A stretch of DNA of 32,272 nt from Actinoplanes siamensis (GTDB lineage Bacteria > Actinomycetota > Actinomycetes > Mycobacteriales > Micromonosporaceae): positions 1-32,272 of the forward strand of contig NZ_BOMW01000022.1 in assembly GCF_016862395.1 (NCBI RefSeq). The letters run 5' to 3'. The notes beneath the pieces were generated by a model. The model had not been told where the DNA came from. It saw only the letters and a program-made list of their open reading frames with translations, and searched no databases. This document shows positions 1 through 7,648 of the stretch, one piece after another. Both the position numbers and the translations under genes were made by a program. Position 1 is the first letter of the stretch. Each line of letters begins with the position of its first letter.

Positions 1-438
1 GCCGCGTTCGCGCAGGATCCGCCGGACGGTCTCGACGCTGATCGTGGTGAACCGGCCGCTGGCGATCAGGTAGTCACGCAGCTTGGACAGTGACCAGGTG
101 GAGAAGGGCTGGCCGAGGAATCGGGGGTCACACCGGGCGATCACGCAGATCCAGTCACGGGTCTGCTCACTGATCTTGTTCGGTGTGCCCCCTCTCCATT
201 TTGGGTCCAGCGCGTCGAACCCCCGCTCGTTGAACGCGTGGATCACGTCACGGACGTAGTCCTCGGTGGCCTTGAGCAGGTACGCGATGTCCGGTACCGG
301 CTGGCCCTGACCGGACATCAACACCACGATCGCCCGGCGCAGCTTGACCGGGTTCTTCGCGGTCCGTGTGATCTTCTGCAGTCGCTGGCCTTCGGCCATC
401 GACAGCGCCCGCACGAAGACTTCCGGGCGTCGGCCCAC
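1..438 (-). CDS. IS630-family transposase, 3' part cut off by window edge
   Basis: The reading frame is open from a GTG at 438 to the window edge, giving 146 residues of the N-terminal half. It begins VGRRPEVFVRALSMAEGQRL and contains a helix-turn-helix stretch (VPDIAYLLKATEDYVRDVI) followed by FNERGFDALDPKW. This is the typical DNA-binding start of IS630-family DDE transposases of actinomycetes. The catalytic domain would lie to the left of the window. A shorter start at the ATG at 399 is possible, but family members usually begin with the GRRPEVF segment, so GTG is preferred. The protein would cut and join the ends of its own element. It cannot be judged intact from what is visible. Confidence 0.85.
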   Translation of the reverse strand, partial: MGRRPEVFVRALSMAEGQRLQKITRTAKNPVKLRRAIVVLMSGQGQPVPDIAYLLKATEDYVRDVIHAFNERGFDALDPKWRGGTPNKISEQTRDWICVIARCDPRFLGQPFSTWSLSKLRDYLIASGRFTTISVETVRRILRERG

Positions 439-536
439 CCGGCATCACCTCCCACACCACAGCGTGAGAGACAGCCTGCCCGAAACATGCTCAGAACCGA
501 CGGATTACACGGCCAACGTTCAAAGACGAGGCACTA
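1..536. mobile_element. End of an IS630-type insertion sequence
   Basis: The transposase starts at 438, and about 100 bases of non-coding sequence separate it from a TA dinucleotide at 535-536. IS630 elements insert at TA, and the sequence reading inward from this TA (TAGTGCCTCGTCTTTG on the minus strand) looks like an element terminus. The other end is outside the window, so the inverted repeat cannot be matched. The boundary is therefore an inference. The insertion coincides with the sudden end of the small gene at 534-722. Confidence 0.55.
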
Positions 537-722
537 GCAAGTTCGGGTCAGCTGCCGACACCGCAAACCGGCGCCCAGGCCGCTGGCGAGATGCACGGCG
601 GGTTCGCCATGGGCCGTCGGCTGCATCTGGCCAATGGTTTCGAGCGCAGCCCGCGCCTCGTCCGGCGTCATTCCAAGCCGCAGCGGATCGATGCCATAGG
701 GCGGATCGAGCAGGAACTCCAT
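534..722 (-). pseudogene. Small cytosolic protein (immunity-like) cut by the IS element
   Basis: The frame begins MEFLLDPPYGIDPLRLGMT followed by DEARAALETIGQMQP. The DPPxGI.P.RLGMT.DEARAAL pattern is, from memory, the start of a family of short actinomycete proteins often found among toxin-immunity genes; I cannot name the family with certainty. After about 50 residues the expected hydrophobic strand (a FAVSAADPN-like stretch) is found only in another frame, which suggests a one-base shift near 575. The frame then stops with a TAG that overlaps the probable IS insertion point. No good ribosome binding site precedes 722. Bases 739-754 form a 6-bp stem (ACCTCA/TGAGGT) just upstream that could be an operator or chance. 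It is probably non-functional. Confidence 0.5.
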
Positions 723-935
723 CAGGCAATGATCGCAGACCTCATACGTGAGGTAGCGGATCAACTCTTCGCCCCGCCGTGCACGGATCTGCCGCCGAGA
801 GGGCACCCGTCGTCCGCTGGCCGCCGCCCAGCGCTATTGGCGGTGCCAGCCGTGGCACGCACGCCCGATCGACGGGCGGCGCCGATACAGCATGCCCCTT
901 CACCGGTCGGCCAACTGGTAGGGGATAGTACGGAC

Positions 936-1283
936 ATGGCGGTCTTCACCGAGGAAGAAGAGGAACGCGGGCGCATCGACTGGGAGGTTCTCCACGACGG
1001 CGGTGTTGGTGCGTTCCAGGCGATGAAGACACTTGACGGCGTGATCAGTCACTTGCGCGGACGCGGCTACGGTATCGCGGAGGTGTCGGCTCTGACATCA
1101 TCGGCTCGGTCCGTCGCCGCCCAATCGCACCCGGCGCCGGCCGACTCGCACCACCCGCCTGCCATCCTTCTGACGGACTTACTCAGCCAGGTCTCGATGC
1201 GCTTGCCGGCAGCAATGCGCAGCAGCACCTCAAGGCGGTATTGCAGCAACGTGGTCCAAGGGCTGCTGAACTGGTCAGCATGA
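936..1283 (+). pseudogene. Barstar-like N-terminal fragment with a foreign tail
   Basis: The ATG at 936 follows TAGGGG (919-924) and opens a 115-codon frame. The first 50 residues (MAVFTEEEEERGRIDW, DGGV near residue 22, then HLRGRGYGIAEV) resemble the start of actinomycete barstar-family proteins, which inhibit secreted ribonucleases. The next expected elements, including the FPDYYGRNLDAL-type core that defines barstar, are absent. The frame instead runs into low-complexity sequence from about 1097. I infer that a recombination or deletion replaced the C-terminal half. If translated, it would lack the ribonuclease-binding helix. The family call rests on a short stretch and is tentative. Confidence 0.45.
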
Positions 1284-1453
1284 TCCGCGAACTGGCAGGT
1301 GTACGTCTCCGGCAGTAGTCGACCAATAGCGTCCGCGCCACCACCGGGGGCCTCGGAGCGTGGGCTACTGCCTGTGACCACCGCTCACGGTCAGCGGCAG
1401 ATCAGGACGTTTTTCCTCAGCCCGGCTTGCTTCAGCGCGCTACCGTGCTCGCC
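1097..1453. other. About 350 bases without a convincing gene
   Basis: Beyond the junction at about 1097 several short frames are open on both strands, but none has a ribosome binding site with a recognisable product. One plus-strand frame around 1220-1318 (QQHLKAVLQQRGPRAAEL) and one minus-strand frame around 1150-1330 (WTTLLQYRLEVLLRIA) look protein-like and may be decayed coding sequence. I cannot choose between them. Confidence 0.4.
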
Positions 1454-2014
1454 ATGTTCCCTCCAGTGAAGATCGTCGCCGGCACACTTGAGGTTCGCGA
1501 GTTCGGACCGCACGACGAAGCCCAGGTGGCGGCATTCGTGGCGGCCGGCGATCGGACAGCCCTGCCGCCGGGCAGCCCGGCGACCGCCGATGAGGTGCCC
1601 GGGTGGCTGGGCGAGACCGTGCATCAGCATCGGCTGGACGGCCGCGGCGTTCACCTGGTGATGGTGGATATCAGCAGCGGTGAGATCGTCGGCAGCATCG
1701 GGCTGCGGGACACGAACTGGGAGGCCGGTAGCTGCGAGATCGGCTACGGGGTGCGGGCCGATCGGCGCAGTCGCGGCTATGCGACCGAGGCAGCCGGCGC
1801 GGTCGGCCGGTGGGCGCTTACCGAGGGCGGCATGCGGCGAGTCCAGTTGCACGCCCGCGTCGACAATGTCGCTTCCCTGCGGGCCGCCGAGAAGGCCGGC
1901 TTTCACCGGGAGGGCACCCTGCGAATGGCTGAATGGGAGGACGGACAAGCGTACAACCTGGCCGTGTTCTCGATGATCGGGACAGATCTCGACACGCTCG
2001 CCACCGGTCCCTGA
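1454..2014 (+). CDS. GNAT acetyltransferase, RimJ/RimL type
   Basis: This 186-residue protein starts MFPPVKIVAGTLEVREF. It carries the acetyl-CoA pyrophosphate-binding motif around residues 98-110 (GVRADRRSRGYATEA, the R-x-x-G-x-A/G signature) and the family's C-terminal NVASLRAAEKAGFHREG segment. Proteins of this type move an acetyl group from acetyl-CoA to an amine, either a ribosomal protein N-terminus or a small molecule; the substrate cannot be read here. The ATG at 1454 fits the usual family N-terminus. An upstream in-frame TTG at 1427 would add nine atypical residues. It stands alone, with fragmentary genes on the left and a gene-free stretch on the right. Confidence 0.85.
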   Translation: MFPPVKIVAGTLEVREFGPHDEAQVAAFVAAGDRTALPPGSPATADEVPGWLGETVHQHRLDGRGVHLVMVDISSGEIVGSIGLRDTNWEAGSCEIGYGVRADRRSRGYATEAAGAVGRWALTEGGMRRVQLHARVDNVASLRAAEKAGFHREGTLRMAEWEDGQAYNLAVFSMIGTDLDTLATGP

Positions 2015-2507
2015 CAGGACCGAAGGCGAAAGATCTGACTCCCCCGCGGCATACTCGCTACCTGTACCGAGACGGATGCGGATAGCGGCAGGGACGGGCG
2101 CGCTTTGTCTGCGGCAGAGCGCACGGGAGGTTCAATACCGACGGCCATGCCAGTAGCACTACCGCGTTACGTTGTGAGCTCTCCTTCCCACGTATAAAGC
2201 GTAAGGTTCTGGCCACCGGGTGCAACACACGAGCGCCAGCGCCACAAACAGCCACATTGAGCCACGAAGTTGACGCTCGAAAATCAGGGCATATACAAAT
2301 ATTGTAGGCCTGCGGCCTTCCTCCCATGGGGGTTCAAGTCCCCCGCCGACACCCCGCACACCCCCGCGGACCATCCCTCGCCCGAGCCCGGAAGACTCCG
2401 CGAACCACCGCGCACGAGACCCCGCCCGGGGCCGGATCGGGTGACAAGCGGCCGCACCCGCCACCCACCGCTTGCCGGCACCGTGCGCCGGGCAGCAAGG
2501 TGCAGGT
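2015..2507. other. Gene-free stretch before larA
   Basis: These 493 bases hold no supported coding sequence. The middle (2280-2305) is AT-rich compared with the surroundings, and a tRNA 3'-half remnant follows at 2307-2354. The remainder up to larA probably contains the promoter of the lar operon, but I could not pick convincing -35 and -10 boxes. No nickel- or lactate-sensor gene or riboswitch was seen. Confidence 0.5.
2307..2354 (+). other. tRNA 3'-half remnant, possible attachment site
   Basis: Bases 2328-2344 form a perfect T-arm: stem GGGGG, loop TTCAAGT, stem CCCCC. It is followed by a 7-base acceptor-like strand GCCGACA and CCC. A GGCC-TGC-GGCC stem at 2307-2317 sits where a long variable arm (as in Leu or Ser tRNAs) would be. 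No matching 5' acceptor strand (TGTCGGC) or D- and anticodon arms occur upstream; that DNA is AT-rich and unrelated. Integrative elements commonly duplicate a tRNA 3' half on insertion, so this may be the scar of such an event. It is not a functional tRNA. Confidence 0.5.
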
Positions 2508-3716
2508 ATGACTAGCACAATCGGCGGCCCCGGGCAGGTGCTCGACGAGGCCGAGGTCCGGGCGTTCGTGGCGGAGCGGTTGTCCGCGGAGGATGTTGAC
2601 GGCCGGAGGGTCTGCGTGATCGTGCCGGACGGGACGCGCAGTTGCCCGCTCCCGATGCTGATGAGCGCGCTGCACCAGGCCCTGCACGGGCGGGCCGCCG
2701 CGGTCACCGTGCTGATCGCGCTGGGCACCCACGCGCCGATGACCGACGAGCAGCTGCGCACCCACCTGGGCGGGCCGTACCCGGGGTTCTCGGTGCTCAA
2801 CCACGATCAGGACTCACTGGTGTCGATCGGCGTGATCCCGGCGGCGCGGGTGGCGCAGCTGTCCGACGGCCGGATGAGCCAGGACGTGGACGTGGTGCTG
2901 AACCGGGCGGTGGTCGAGCACGACGTGTGCCTGGTGGTCGGCCCGGTGTTCCCGCACGAGGTGGTCGGGTTCTCCGGGGGGAACAAGTATTTCTTCCCCG
3001 GGGTGGCCGGGCAGGAGATCATCGATTTCTCGCACTGGCTCGGGGCGCTGATCACCAGCGCCTCGATCATCGGGACGCGTGGGATCACGCCGGTGCGCGC
3101 CCTGATCGATCAGGCGGCCGGGCTGATCCCGAGTCGCCGGCTGGCGCTGTGCCTGGTCGTGCAGTCGGGCACCGGCGCGCTGCACGCGGTGTCGTTCGGC
3201 CCGCCGGAGGAGGCGTGGGCCGCCTGTGCCGATGTTTCAGCGCAAACCCACGTACAATATGTGGAGAAGCCCTTTTCTCGCATTATTTCGATAATTCCGC
3301 AGAAGTACGATGACATGTGGACCGGCGCCAAGGGCTTCTACAAGGTGGAGCCCGTGGTCGCCGACGGCGGGCAGGTGATCATTTACGCCCCGCACATCAC
3401 CCGGATCGCGGCGATGCACCCGGAGATCGAGGAGATCGGATACCACTGCCGCGATTATTTCCTCAAGCAGTGGGACCGTTTCGCCCATTATCACTGGGGT
3501 GTCCTGGCCCATTCGACGCACCTGCGGGGCGCCGGCACCTACGATCCGGTCACCGGTGAACACCCGCGGGTGACGGTGACGCTGGCCACCGGCATTCCCG
3601 AGAGAGTGGTCCGCGCGGCCAACCTGGACCATCTCGACCCAGCCGCCGTCGATCTCGGCGACCCCGGCGCCTTCGTGGTGCACAACGCCGGCGAGGTGCT
3701 GTTCCGCCTGCGCTGA
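2508..3716 (+). CDS. larA: LarA-type nickel-pincer racemase/epimerase
   Basis: This 402-residue protein has the residues of the LarA active site. H150 and K160 (motif PHEVVGFSGGNK) show the ten-residue spacing of H174 and K184 in the Lactiplantibacillus enzyme, where the lysine binds the pincer cofactor covalently. H176 (DFSHW) has the spacing of the nickel ligand H200. The ALGTH motif at 71-75 supplies the other catalytic histidine, and the VPDGTRSCPLP stretch at 39-49 is the substrate-loop region. Such enzymes exchange hydride with the nickel-pincer nucleotide to invert a 2-hydroxyacid. Homologues act on lactate, malate, phenyllactate, hydroxyglutarate or gluconate, so the substrate here is open. 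The ATG at 2508 follows an AAGG. It is first in the operon with the cofactor genes. The stretch 3235-3310 is AT-richer but keeps the frame. Confidence 0.9.
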   Translation: MTSTIGGPGQVLDEAEVRAFVAERLSAEDVDGRRVCVIVPDGTRSCPLPMLMSALHQALHGRAAAVTVLIALGTHAPMTDEQLRTHLGGPYPGFSVLNHDQDSLVSIGVIPAARVAQLSDGRMSQDVDVVLNRAVVEHDVCLVVGPVFPHEVVGFSGGNKYFFPGVAGQEIIDFSHWLGALITSASIIGTRGITPVRALIDQAAGLIPSRRLALCLVVQSGTGALHAVSFGPPEEAWAACADVSAQTHVQYVEKPFSRIISIIPQKYDDMWTGAKGFYKVEPVVADGGQVIIYAPHITRIAAMHPEIEEIGYHCRDYFLKQWDRFAHYHWGVLAHSTHLRGAGTYDPVTGEHPRVTVTLATGIPERVVRAANLDHLDPAAVDLGDPGAFVVHNAGEVLFRLR

Positions 3717-3888
3717 CCCACGGCCGGCACGGTGACGGACCGGGGTGCGGTGGGACCGCGGGCGGGCCGCACCGCCCTCCCGAACCGACGACGAAACCGG
3801 CAGCGGAGCCCGCGACGGGGACCGGCCGCGGCCCGCGACGTCCGGCAGCCGCTTGCCATCACCGCCGGCGCGGGCATGAAATAGCGAG

Positions 3889-4758
3889 ATGACTGATGCG
3901 GTACGCCCGCCGGCTCCCGAGCCGGCGGCGTGGCTGTCCGAGACCCAGACCCGATTCTCCGAGCTGCTGACCGGGATCGATCGGCTCGGTGTCGCGTTCT
4001 CCGGCGGCGTCGACTCGTCGGTGCTGCTCGCGCTGGCGGCCCGGGCGCTGGGCCGGGACCGGGTGGTGGCGCTGCTCGGCGTCTCCCCCAGCCTGGCCGC
4101 CGACGAGCGGGCCGCCGCCCACGCGATCGCGCGTGACCTGGACGTCCGGGTCCGCGAGGTGGTCACCCGGGAGATGGATCGGGTGGACTATCGCGCCAAC
4201 GGGCCGGACCGGTGCTTCCACTGCAAAGACGAGCTTTTCACCATCATAACTGCCGATTTTGTACGATCGGAGCGCCTGGACGCCGTCGCGTACGGCGAAA
4301 ACGCGGATGACGCCCGCCGCCCGGACCGCCCCGGCAGCCGCGCCGCCGGCGACCATCGCGTTCTTGCGCCGCTGGCCGAGCTCGGCCTGTCGAAATCGGA
4401 CGTCCGCCGGATCGCCCGCGCGTTCGGCCTGGCCTGCGCGGACAAGCCGGCGGCACCCTGCCTGGCCTCCCGGATCCCGCACTTCGCCGAGGTCACGCCG
4501 GAGAAGCTGCGGCAGGTGGAGCGGGTCGAGTCCGCCCTGCGCCGGCTGGGCTTGCAGGATCTGCGGGTACGGCACCACGACACCGTGGCCCGCATCGAGC
4601 TGCCCGCCACGGATCTGATCCGCGCCGTCACCGAGCCGTTGCGGTCGGCGGTGCGCGCGGCCGTCCTCGAGGCGGGGTTCCGCTTCGCCGCGCTGGACCT
4701 GGGCGGGATCCAGTCCGGCGCGTTCACGCTTCCGCTGGTCGCCGCCGCCCATGACTGA
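3889..4758 (+). CDS. larE: LarE sulfur transferase for pincer cofactor
   Basis: This 289-residue PP-loop protein has the ATP-binding motif SGGVDSS at residues 38-44. LarE adenylates the carboxylates of pyridinium dicarboxylate mononucleotide and converts them to thiocarboxylates. In the sacrificial type the sulfur comes from a cysteine in the motif (P)CLASR; here that residue is C191 in PAAPCLASR. C109 and C112 (RCFHC) and C183 are further cysteines, so an iron-sulfur-cluster variant cannot be excluded by eye. The gene starts at the ATG at 3889, 172 bases after larA, and its end overlaps larB by eight bases, which indicates translational coupling. A small GC-rich stem (GGTGCGG/CCGCACC, 3744-3773) lies in the larA-larE gap and may reduce read-through. 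Confidence 0.92.
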   Translation: MTDAVRPPAPEPAAWLSETQTRFSELLTGIDRLGVAFSGGVDSSVLLALAARALGRDRVVALLGVSPSLAADERAAAHAIARDLDVRVREVVTREMDRVDYRANGPDRCFHCKDELFTIITADFVRSERLDAVAYGENADDARRPDRPGSRAAGDHRVLAPLAELGLSKSDVRRIARAFGLACADKPAAPCLASRIPHFAEVTPEKLRQVERVESALRRLGLQDLRVRHHDTVARIELPATDLIRAVTEPLRSAVRAAVLEAGFRFAALDLGGIQSGAFTLPLVAAAHD

Positions 4759-5485
4759 CCGCCCGACCACACCGGACCTCCCGGCCGGCGCGCCGTCGCC
4801 GTACCCGCGAATCCCGGAGGTTCCGGCGGACCTCGCCGCCTTCGCCGATCTGGATCTGCGGCGCACCGCTCGGCGCGGCTATCCGGAGGCGGTCTACTGC
4901 TCCGGCAAGACCCCCGCCCAGGTCGCCGCGATCGCCGCCGCCGTCGGCCAACGCCCGGATGTGATCACCCTCTTCACCCGCGCCGGCGCGGAACACGCCG
5001 ACGCCGTCCGCGCCGCCCTGCCGGACGCCCACCACGACCCGGACGCCGCCCTGCTGGCCTGGCCGCCGGCCCTGCCCCCGCCGGCCGGAGGCACGGTGCT
5101 CGTCGTCGCTGCCGGCACGTCGGATCTCCCGGTCGCTCGGGAGGCGCTGCTCACCGCCCGCTACCTGGGCCGCGAAGCCGACCTGATCGTGGACGTCGGC
5201 GTGGCCGGCCTGCACCGGATCCTCGGCCACCTGCCGGCGCTGCGCGCCGCGCAGGCGATCGTGGTGGCGGCCGGCATGGACGGCGCTCTGCCCAGCGTCG
5301 TGGCCGGCCTGGTCACCGCTCCGGTGATCGCGGTGCCCACCTCGGTCGGCTACGGCGCCGCCTTCAACGGTCTCGCCCCGCTGCTGGCGATGCTGAACGC
5401 GTGCGCCCCCGGCGTGGCGGTGGTCAACATCGACAACGGCTACGGCGCCGGCCACCTGGCCGCCCAGATCACCGCGCCGCGGTGA
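4751..5485 (+). CDS. larB: LarB carboxylase/hydrolase of pincer synthesis
   Basis: This 244-residue protein belongs to the AIR-carboxylase-like LarB family. LarB carboxylates C5 of the pyridinium ring of nicotinate adenine dinucleotide and splits off AMP, giving the dicarboxylate mononucleotide for LarE. Seen here are the N-terminal RRGYPEAVYCSGKT segment (41-53), AAGTSDLPVA (120-129), DVGVAGLHR (148-156), VVAAGMDGALPSVVAGL (171-187) and the PTSVGYGAAFNG loop (196-207). C218 in LNACAPG matches in place and context the catalytic cysteine of characterised LarB (C221), which attacks the ring. The ATG at 4751 lies inside the end of larE. LarC follows after 25 bases. Confidence 0.92.
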   Translation: MTDRPTTPDLPAGAPSPYPRIPEVPADLAAFADLDLRRTARRGYPEAVYCSGKTPAQVAAIAAAVGQRPDVITLFTRAGAEHADAVRAALPDAHHDPDAALLAWPPALPPPAGGTVLVVAAGTSDLPVAREALLTARYLGREADLIVDVGVAGLHRILGHLPALRAAQAIVVAAGMDGALPSVVAGLVTAPVIAVPTSVGYGAAFNGLAPLLAMLNACAPGVAVVNIDNGYGAGHLAAQITAPR

Positions 5486-5510
5486 ACGCGGACCTCGGGG
5501 AAGCCGCGCG

Positions 5511-6734
5511 ATGACACACCTGTGGATCGACGCCTCGGCGGGCATCGCCGGGGACATGCTGCTCGGCGCCCTGCACGACGCCGGCGCCGGCCTGGACCGG
5601 GTCCAGGCGGCCGTCGACGCGGTGGTGCCCGGCGCCGTGCTGATCACCGCCACCGAGGTGCGCCGCGCCGGCCTGCGCGCCCGCAAGGCCGAGGTCACAC
5701 CGGTGATCGCCGACCAGCCCCGGCGCACCTGGCGCGACCTGCGCGACCTGCTCGCCGGCGCGCCGCGGGCGGCAGCGGTGTTCGCCCGGCTGGCCGGGGC
5801 GGAAGCCGCCGTGCACGGCATCGACCCGGAGGAGGTGCACTTCCACGAGGTGGGCGCCCTGGACGCGATCGCCGACGTGGTGGGCGTCTGCGCCGCCCTG
5901 GACGATCTCGGCGTCACCACGGTGTCGGCGAGCGAGGTGGCCGTCGGGTCCGGTTTCGTCCGGGCCGCGCACGGGCTGTTGCCGGTCCCGGTCCCGGCCG
6001 TGGCCGAGCTCGCCCGGGGCTGGCGGATCCGCTCCGGCGGGCCGGCCACTTCCGGTGGTCACGACACCCGGCCCGGCGGGCTCGGCGAGCTGGCCACCCC
6101 GACCGGTCTGGCGCTGCTGCGCACCCTGGCCACCACCTGCGAGGACCTGCCGCCGATGACGCTTGCCGCGGTGGGCGTGGGCGCTGGCACCCGGGACACG
6201 CCGGACCGCCCGAACGTCGTCCGGGTCATGCTCGGCGCCGCGGAAACCGTCCCCTCGACCGCTGCGGACGCGGTCGTCCTGGAAGCCAACATCGACGACC
6301 TGGACCCCCGCCTGTGGCCGGGAGTGATCACCGCCCTGCTGGCCGCCGGCGCGGACGACGCCTGGCTGACGCCGATCCTGATGAAGAAGGGGCGCCCCGC
6401 GCACACCTTGACCGCCCTGTGCCGGCCCAGCGCGGCGGACGCGGTGCGCGATCGCATCTTTCAGCAGACGAGCACCTTGGGCGTACGGACATCGCCCCGT
6501 CACAAGACCGCCCTGGACCGCACCTTCGTCCGGGTGGACGTCGACGGTCACCCGGTCGCCGTGAAGCTCGGCCACGCCGCCGGCCTGATCGTCCAGGCCA
6601 TGCCGGAGTTCGAGGACGTCGCCGCCCTCGCCGCCGCGCTGGGCATCGCACAGCGCGACGCGCTCGCCCGAGCCACCGGGGCCGCGGCGGCGGCGGGCTT
6701 GACGGCCGGCGCCCGGCTGCCGCGCACCGGCTAG
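5511..6734 (+). CDS. larC: LarC nickel insertase, single unbroken frame
   Basis: This 407-residue LarC catalyses CTP-dependent insertion of nickel into the dithiocarboxylate nucleotide, the last step of cofactor synthesis. Family features are IDASAGIAGDMLLGAL at 6-21, the HFHEVGALDAIADVVG metal-region motif near 110-125, the NIDDLDP start of the C-terminal domain near 263 and the MKKGRPAH segment. In Lactiplantibacillus larC is split and joined by a programmed frameshift; here both domains are in one frame. The start follows GGGGAAG (5498-5504). The stop TAG is on the palindrome CTAG and overlaps the stop of the opposing esterase gene. There is no nickel-uptake gene next to it, so nickel must come from elsewhere in the cell. 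Confidence 0.92.
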   Translation: MTHLWIDASAGIAGDMLLGALHDAGAGLDRVQAAVDAVVPGAVLITATEVRRAGLRARKAEVTPVIADQPRRTWRDLRDLLAGAPRAAAVFARLAGAEAAVHGIDPEEVHFHEVGALDAIADVVGVCAALDDLGVTTVSASEVAVGSGFVRAAHGLLPVPVPAVAELARGWRIRSGGPATSGGHDTRPGGLGELATPTGLALLRTLATTCEDLPPMTLAAVGVGAGTRDTPDRPNVVRVMLGAAETVPSTAADAVVLEANIDDLDPRLWPGVITALLAAGADDAWLTPILMKKGRPAHTLTALCRPSAADAVRDRIFQQTSTLGVRTSPRHKTALDRTFVRVDVDGHPVAVKLGHAAGLIVQAMPEFEDVAALAAALGIAQRDALARATGAAAAAGLTAGARLPRTG

Positions 6735-7606
6735 TGAGATCGGCCGGTGGCGGCGATGGACGCGCGGGCGTGGGTGACGATCATGCGGCGGCCGGTGCGC
6801 GCCTCCGGAACCGGGAGCAGCGGGTACACGTGCAGCGCGCCCGGCTCCTCGTGGTACGTCAGCGGCACCGTGGCCGGCAGGCGGTCGCGCAGCGTACGGC
6901 AGTCGGCGAGGGTGATGTCCCGGGTGCCGACCAGGATCTGCAGCGGCGGCAGGGCGCTCAGGTCCCCGTGGAGCGGGCTGATCCGGGGATCCTTGAGGTC
7001 GAGGCCGTTGGCCCAGGCGTCCGCGATGGGGCGCAGGCCGGGGCGGGCGAGCCAGGGATCGTACGGCTCGATCGCCTCGATGCCCGGATTGTCCATGGCC
7101 AGGTCCAGCCACGGGGCGAGGACGGTCAGCCCGGCGACGCCCGGAACCGCCTGCGCGGCGAGCAGCGCGAGGCCACCGCCGGCCGAGTCGCCGGCCAGGT
7201 AGCAGGGGCGGTCCTGGGCGGCGACGACCTCGGTGACGAACTCCAGGGCCTGCAGGCCGTGGTGGGCCGGCGCGAGACCGTAGATCGGCACCAGCACGTC
7301 GCAGCCGGTCTCCGCGGCCAGGTGCGCGATCAACGACCAGTGCTGGCTGACGATCTCGCTGGTGTACGCCCCGCCGTGCAGGTACACGATCACGGCGGGC
7401 GCGTCCGGGCGCGCGGTGACCTCGTACACCTCGCATCGGTGTCGCCGGGAGACCGTGACCGGGAAGCGCTGCCGGACCGGTCGCGGCGGCCCGGACCGGC
7501 CCTTGGGCCGGAGCAGGGCGCGCCGGCCGGCGTCCTCGCTGGTGAACCTGCGCCGGTAGGCGAGCCGGGTGAAGGCGGCCACACCTCGCATCTGCCAACT
7601 CGCCAT
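6731..7606 (-). CDS. Alpha/beta-hydrolase, HSL-type esterase
   Basis: This 291-residue protein is a hormone-sensitive-lipase-type carboxylesterase. The oxyanion motif HGGAY is at 77-81, the nucleophile S141 is in GDSAGG, and D230 (VGTRD) and H259 (GALHVYPL) complete the triad. It has no signal peptide and should act in the cytosol on short acyl esters; the natural substrate is unknown. The start at 7606 gives the family's MASWQMR opening, though no clear ribosome binding site precedes it. It converges on larC, and the two stop codons share CTAG, so no terminator can lie between them. Its start is 42 bases from that of the divergent GGDEF-EAL gene, so the promoters must be back to back. Confidence 0.88.
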   Translation of the reverse strand: MASWQMRGVAAFTRLAYRRRFTSEDAGRRALLRPKGRSGPPRPVRQRFPVTVSRRHRCEVYEVTARPDAPAVIVYLHGGAYTSEIVSQHWSLIAHLAAETGCDVLVPIYGLAPAHHGLQALEFVTEVVAAQDRPCYLAGDSAGGGLALLAAQAVPGVAGLTVLAPWLDLAMDNPGIEAIEPYDPWLARPGLRPIADAWANGLDLKDPRISPLHGDLSALPPLQILVGTRDITLADCRTLRDRLPATVPLTYHEEPGALHVYPLLPVPEARTGRRMIVTHARASIAATGRSH

Positions 7607-7648
7607 GGCGGTCCACGGTGCCAGCCCGGCCCGAAATGATCAAGAGGG

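Noticed and set aside
1067..1381. A 104-codon minus-strand ORF
   Set aside because: A short stretch looks protein-like, but the ORF has no ribosome site or family match and overlaps the barstar-like fragment. It is noted only as possible decayed coding sequence.
2307..2354. A functional tRNA gene
   Set aside because: Only the T-arm and 3' acceptor-like strand exist; the 5' acceptor, D-arm and anticodon arm are absent.
5522..7639. A 700-codon plus-strand frame covering larC and the opposite strand of the esterase
   Set aside because: It is shifted relative to larC, whose motifs are in another frame, and has random Arg/Gly-rich composition.
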